NCBI GenBank assembly: GCA_036676475.1
Contig: JAKFCU010000110.1
Coordinates: 1 to 5,110 of the forward strand
DNA from: LC029 sp036676475
GTDB taxonomy: Bacteria; Bacillota; Bacilli; Aneurinibacillales; RAOX-1
Length of the DNA: 5,110 nt
Direction: 5' to 3'
Shown: positions 4,089 through 5,110 of the stretch, in pieces
Layout: the number at the start of each line of letters is the position of its first letter
How positions within the stretch are numbered: position 1 is the first letter of the stretch
Notes under the pieces: model-generated
The model's input: the letters and a program-made list of their open reading frames with translations, nothing else
What the model was told of the DNA's origin: nothing
The model's database searches: none
Translations under genes and position numbers: made by a program

Positions 4089-5099
4089 TCATTCATATCC
4101 GGCCGGGTTCATGGATTGCCAGCGCCAAGAGTCCGTACACATTTCGCGGATTCCGCGAGTGGCGGTCCAGCCCAGCTGTTCTCTAGCTTTTGTCGGATCG
4201 GCATAGCAAATGGCGATATCGCCAGGGCGACGGTCTGTGATGGTATAGGGAATTTTTTTATCTGATGATCTTTCAAAAGCATCGACCATTTCGAGGACAG
4301 AGTATCCGCTTCCCGTACCCAAGTTGTACGCCTCCACTCCCGTTGTGGACATGATCTTCTCCAAGGCTTTCAGATGTCCGATCGCAAGGTCAACAACATG
4401 GATGTAATCTCTCACCCCAGTGCCGTCTACCGTTGGATAATCATGGCCAAAAACCCTAAGCTCCTTTAATTTCCCAACGGCAACCTGGGTAATATAAGGC
4501 ATCAGATTGTTGGGAATACCATTCGGATCCTCTCCTATGCGCCCGCTTGCATGTGCCCCAATCGGGTTAAAATAACGCAGAAGCGCCACGCTCCATTCCT
4601 CGTCGGCTACATAGAGATCACGCATGATTTCCTCAATCATGAGTTTCGTGCGTCCATAAGGGTTCGTGGCACTAAGCGGAAAGTCCTCTGAAATGGGTAC
4701 ACGTTCAGGCATGCCATAGACCGTAGCCGAAGAACTAAACACCATCTTCTTTACCCCATATTTTTGCATTACTTCAGCTAGGACTAGCGTCCCGGTAATG
4801 TTATTATGGTAATACTTAAGCGGAACTGCCACAGACTCGCCCACCGCTTTAAGGCCTGCAAAATGGATGACGGCATCTATTTGATTTTCTATAAATACTT
4901 TCTCTACTTCTCCTGGATTTAAAAGATCCACCTCACAAACGGCAAAACGCTTCCCTGTAATTTCCTGGACTCGCTTCAATGACTCCGGTTTACTGTTCGA
5001 AAAGTTATCCACAATAATTATCTCATATCCAGCATTCAATAATTCAATACAGGTGTGGCTGCCAATGTAGCCTGCACCTCCAGTGACTAATATAGCCAT
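4089..5099 (-). CDS. galE: UDP-glucose 4-epimerase
   Basis: This is a complete extended short-chain dehydrogenase/reductase of 336 aa, close to the usual length of about 338. It interconverts UDP-glucose and UDP-galactose in the cytoplasm with bound NAD. The Rossmann motif GGAGYIGSH is at 7-15, the acidic residue that binds the NAD ribose is D31 in DNFSNS, and VIHFAGLKAVGES (77-89) is conserved. The catalytic set is S124 in SSSATVYG and Y148-x3-K152 in YGRTK. FNPIGAH (177-183) and RRPGDIAICYAD (290-301) are the substrate-side motifs. The residue aligned by eye with E. coli Tyr299 is C298, which may allow UDP-GlcNAc as well. AGGGG at 5106-5110 precedes the ATG by 6 bases. No galK or galT is adjacent, which suggests supply of sugars for surface polymers rather than galactose breakdown. 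It heads an apparent operon with the membrane protein downstream. Confidence 0.97.
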   Translation of the reverse strand: MAILVTGGAGYIGSHTCIELLNAGYEIIIVDNFSNSKPESLKRVQEITGKRFAVCEVDLLNPGEVEKVFIENQIDAVIHFAGLKAVGESVAVPLKYYHNNITGTLVLAEVMQKYGVKKMVFSSSATVYGMPERVPISEDFPLSATNPYGRTKLMIEEIMRDLYVADEEWSVALLRYFNPIGAHASGRIGEDPNGIPNNLMPYITQVAVGKLKELRVFGHDYPTVDGTGVRDYIHVVDLAIGHLKALEKIMSTTGVEAYNLGTGSGYSVLEMVDAFERSSDKKIPYTITDRRPGDIAICYADPTKAREQLGWTATRGIREMCTDSWRWQSMNPAGYE

Positions 5100-5110
5100 A
5101 ACTTTCCCCT

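Overview
The window looks like chromosomal DNA from a moderately AT-rich, low-GC Gram-positive bacterium (Bacillales-like; species not determinable by eye). The evidence is strong AGGAGG-type ribosome binding sites, use of GTG and TTG starts, short rho-independent terminators, and a Bacillus-type GalE. Six protein genes can be supported. Several starts were moved to internal codons because a clear Shine-Dalgarno sequence sits in front of them.

Left part, plus strand: 1-316 holds no gene, but has two terminator-like hairpins and one copy (A) of a dispersed hairpin repeat. Then come a 57-residue helical protein (317-490), a 118-residue two-helix membrane protein (504-860) whose ribosome binding site overlaps the previous stop, and a single-domain ATP-binding-type UspA protein (984-1433). 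These three may be one stress-related transcription unit.

Middle, minus strand: 1624-2187 encodes a two-domain DNA-binding protein, with an N-terminal helix-turn-helix and a C-terminal ribbon-helix-helix. Repeated TGTGAA/GGTGAA half-sites spaced by 10 or 20 bp lie in front of, inside and behind this gene. They include a perfect 39-bp palindrome inside the coding sequence. The arrangement resembles an autoregulator or centromere-binding protein that carries its own binding sites. Further along is a secreted, His-rich helical protein (2497-3084) with its own terminator. Copies B and C of the dispersed repeat flank it in opposite orientation, facing inward.

Right part, minus strand: galE (4089-5099, complete UDP-glucose 4-epimerase) is followed after 34 bp by a membrane-anchored protein with an acidic/Pro-rich linker and a helical C-terminal domain (3350-4054), probably in one operon. 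No other Leloir gene (galK, galT) is present, so a role in supplying UDP-galactose or UDP-GalNAc for surface polymers is plausible. The repeat copy C starts at the stop codon of this second gene.

The most unusual elements are the three-copy repeat, whose first stem shows compensatory base change between copies, and the set of helically phased TGTGAA sites around the HTH-RHH gene. No CRISPR array, tRNA, rRNA or intact transposase is visible.
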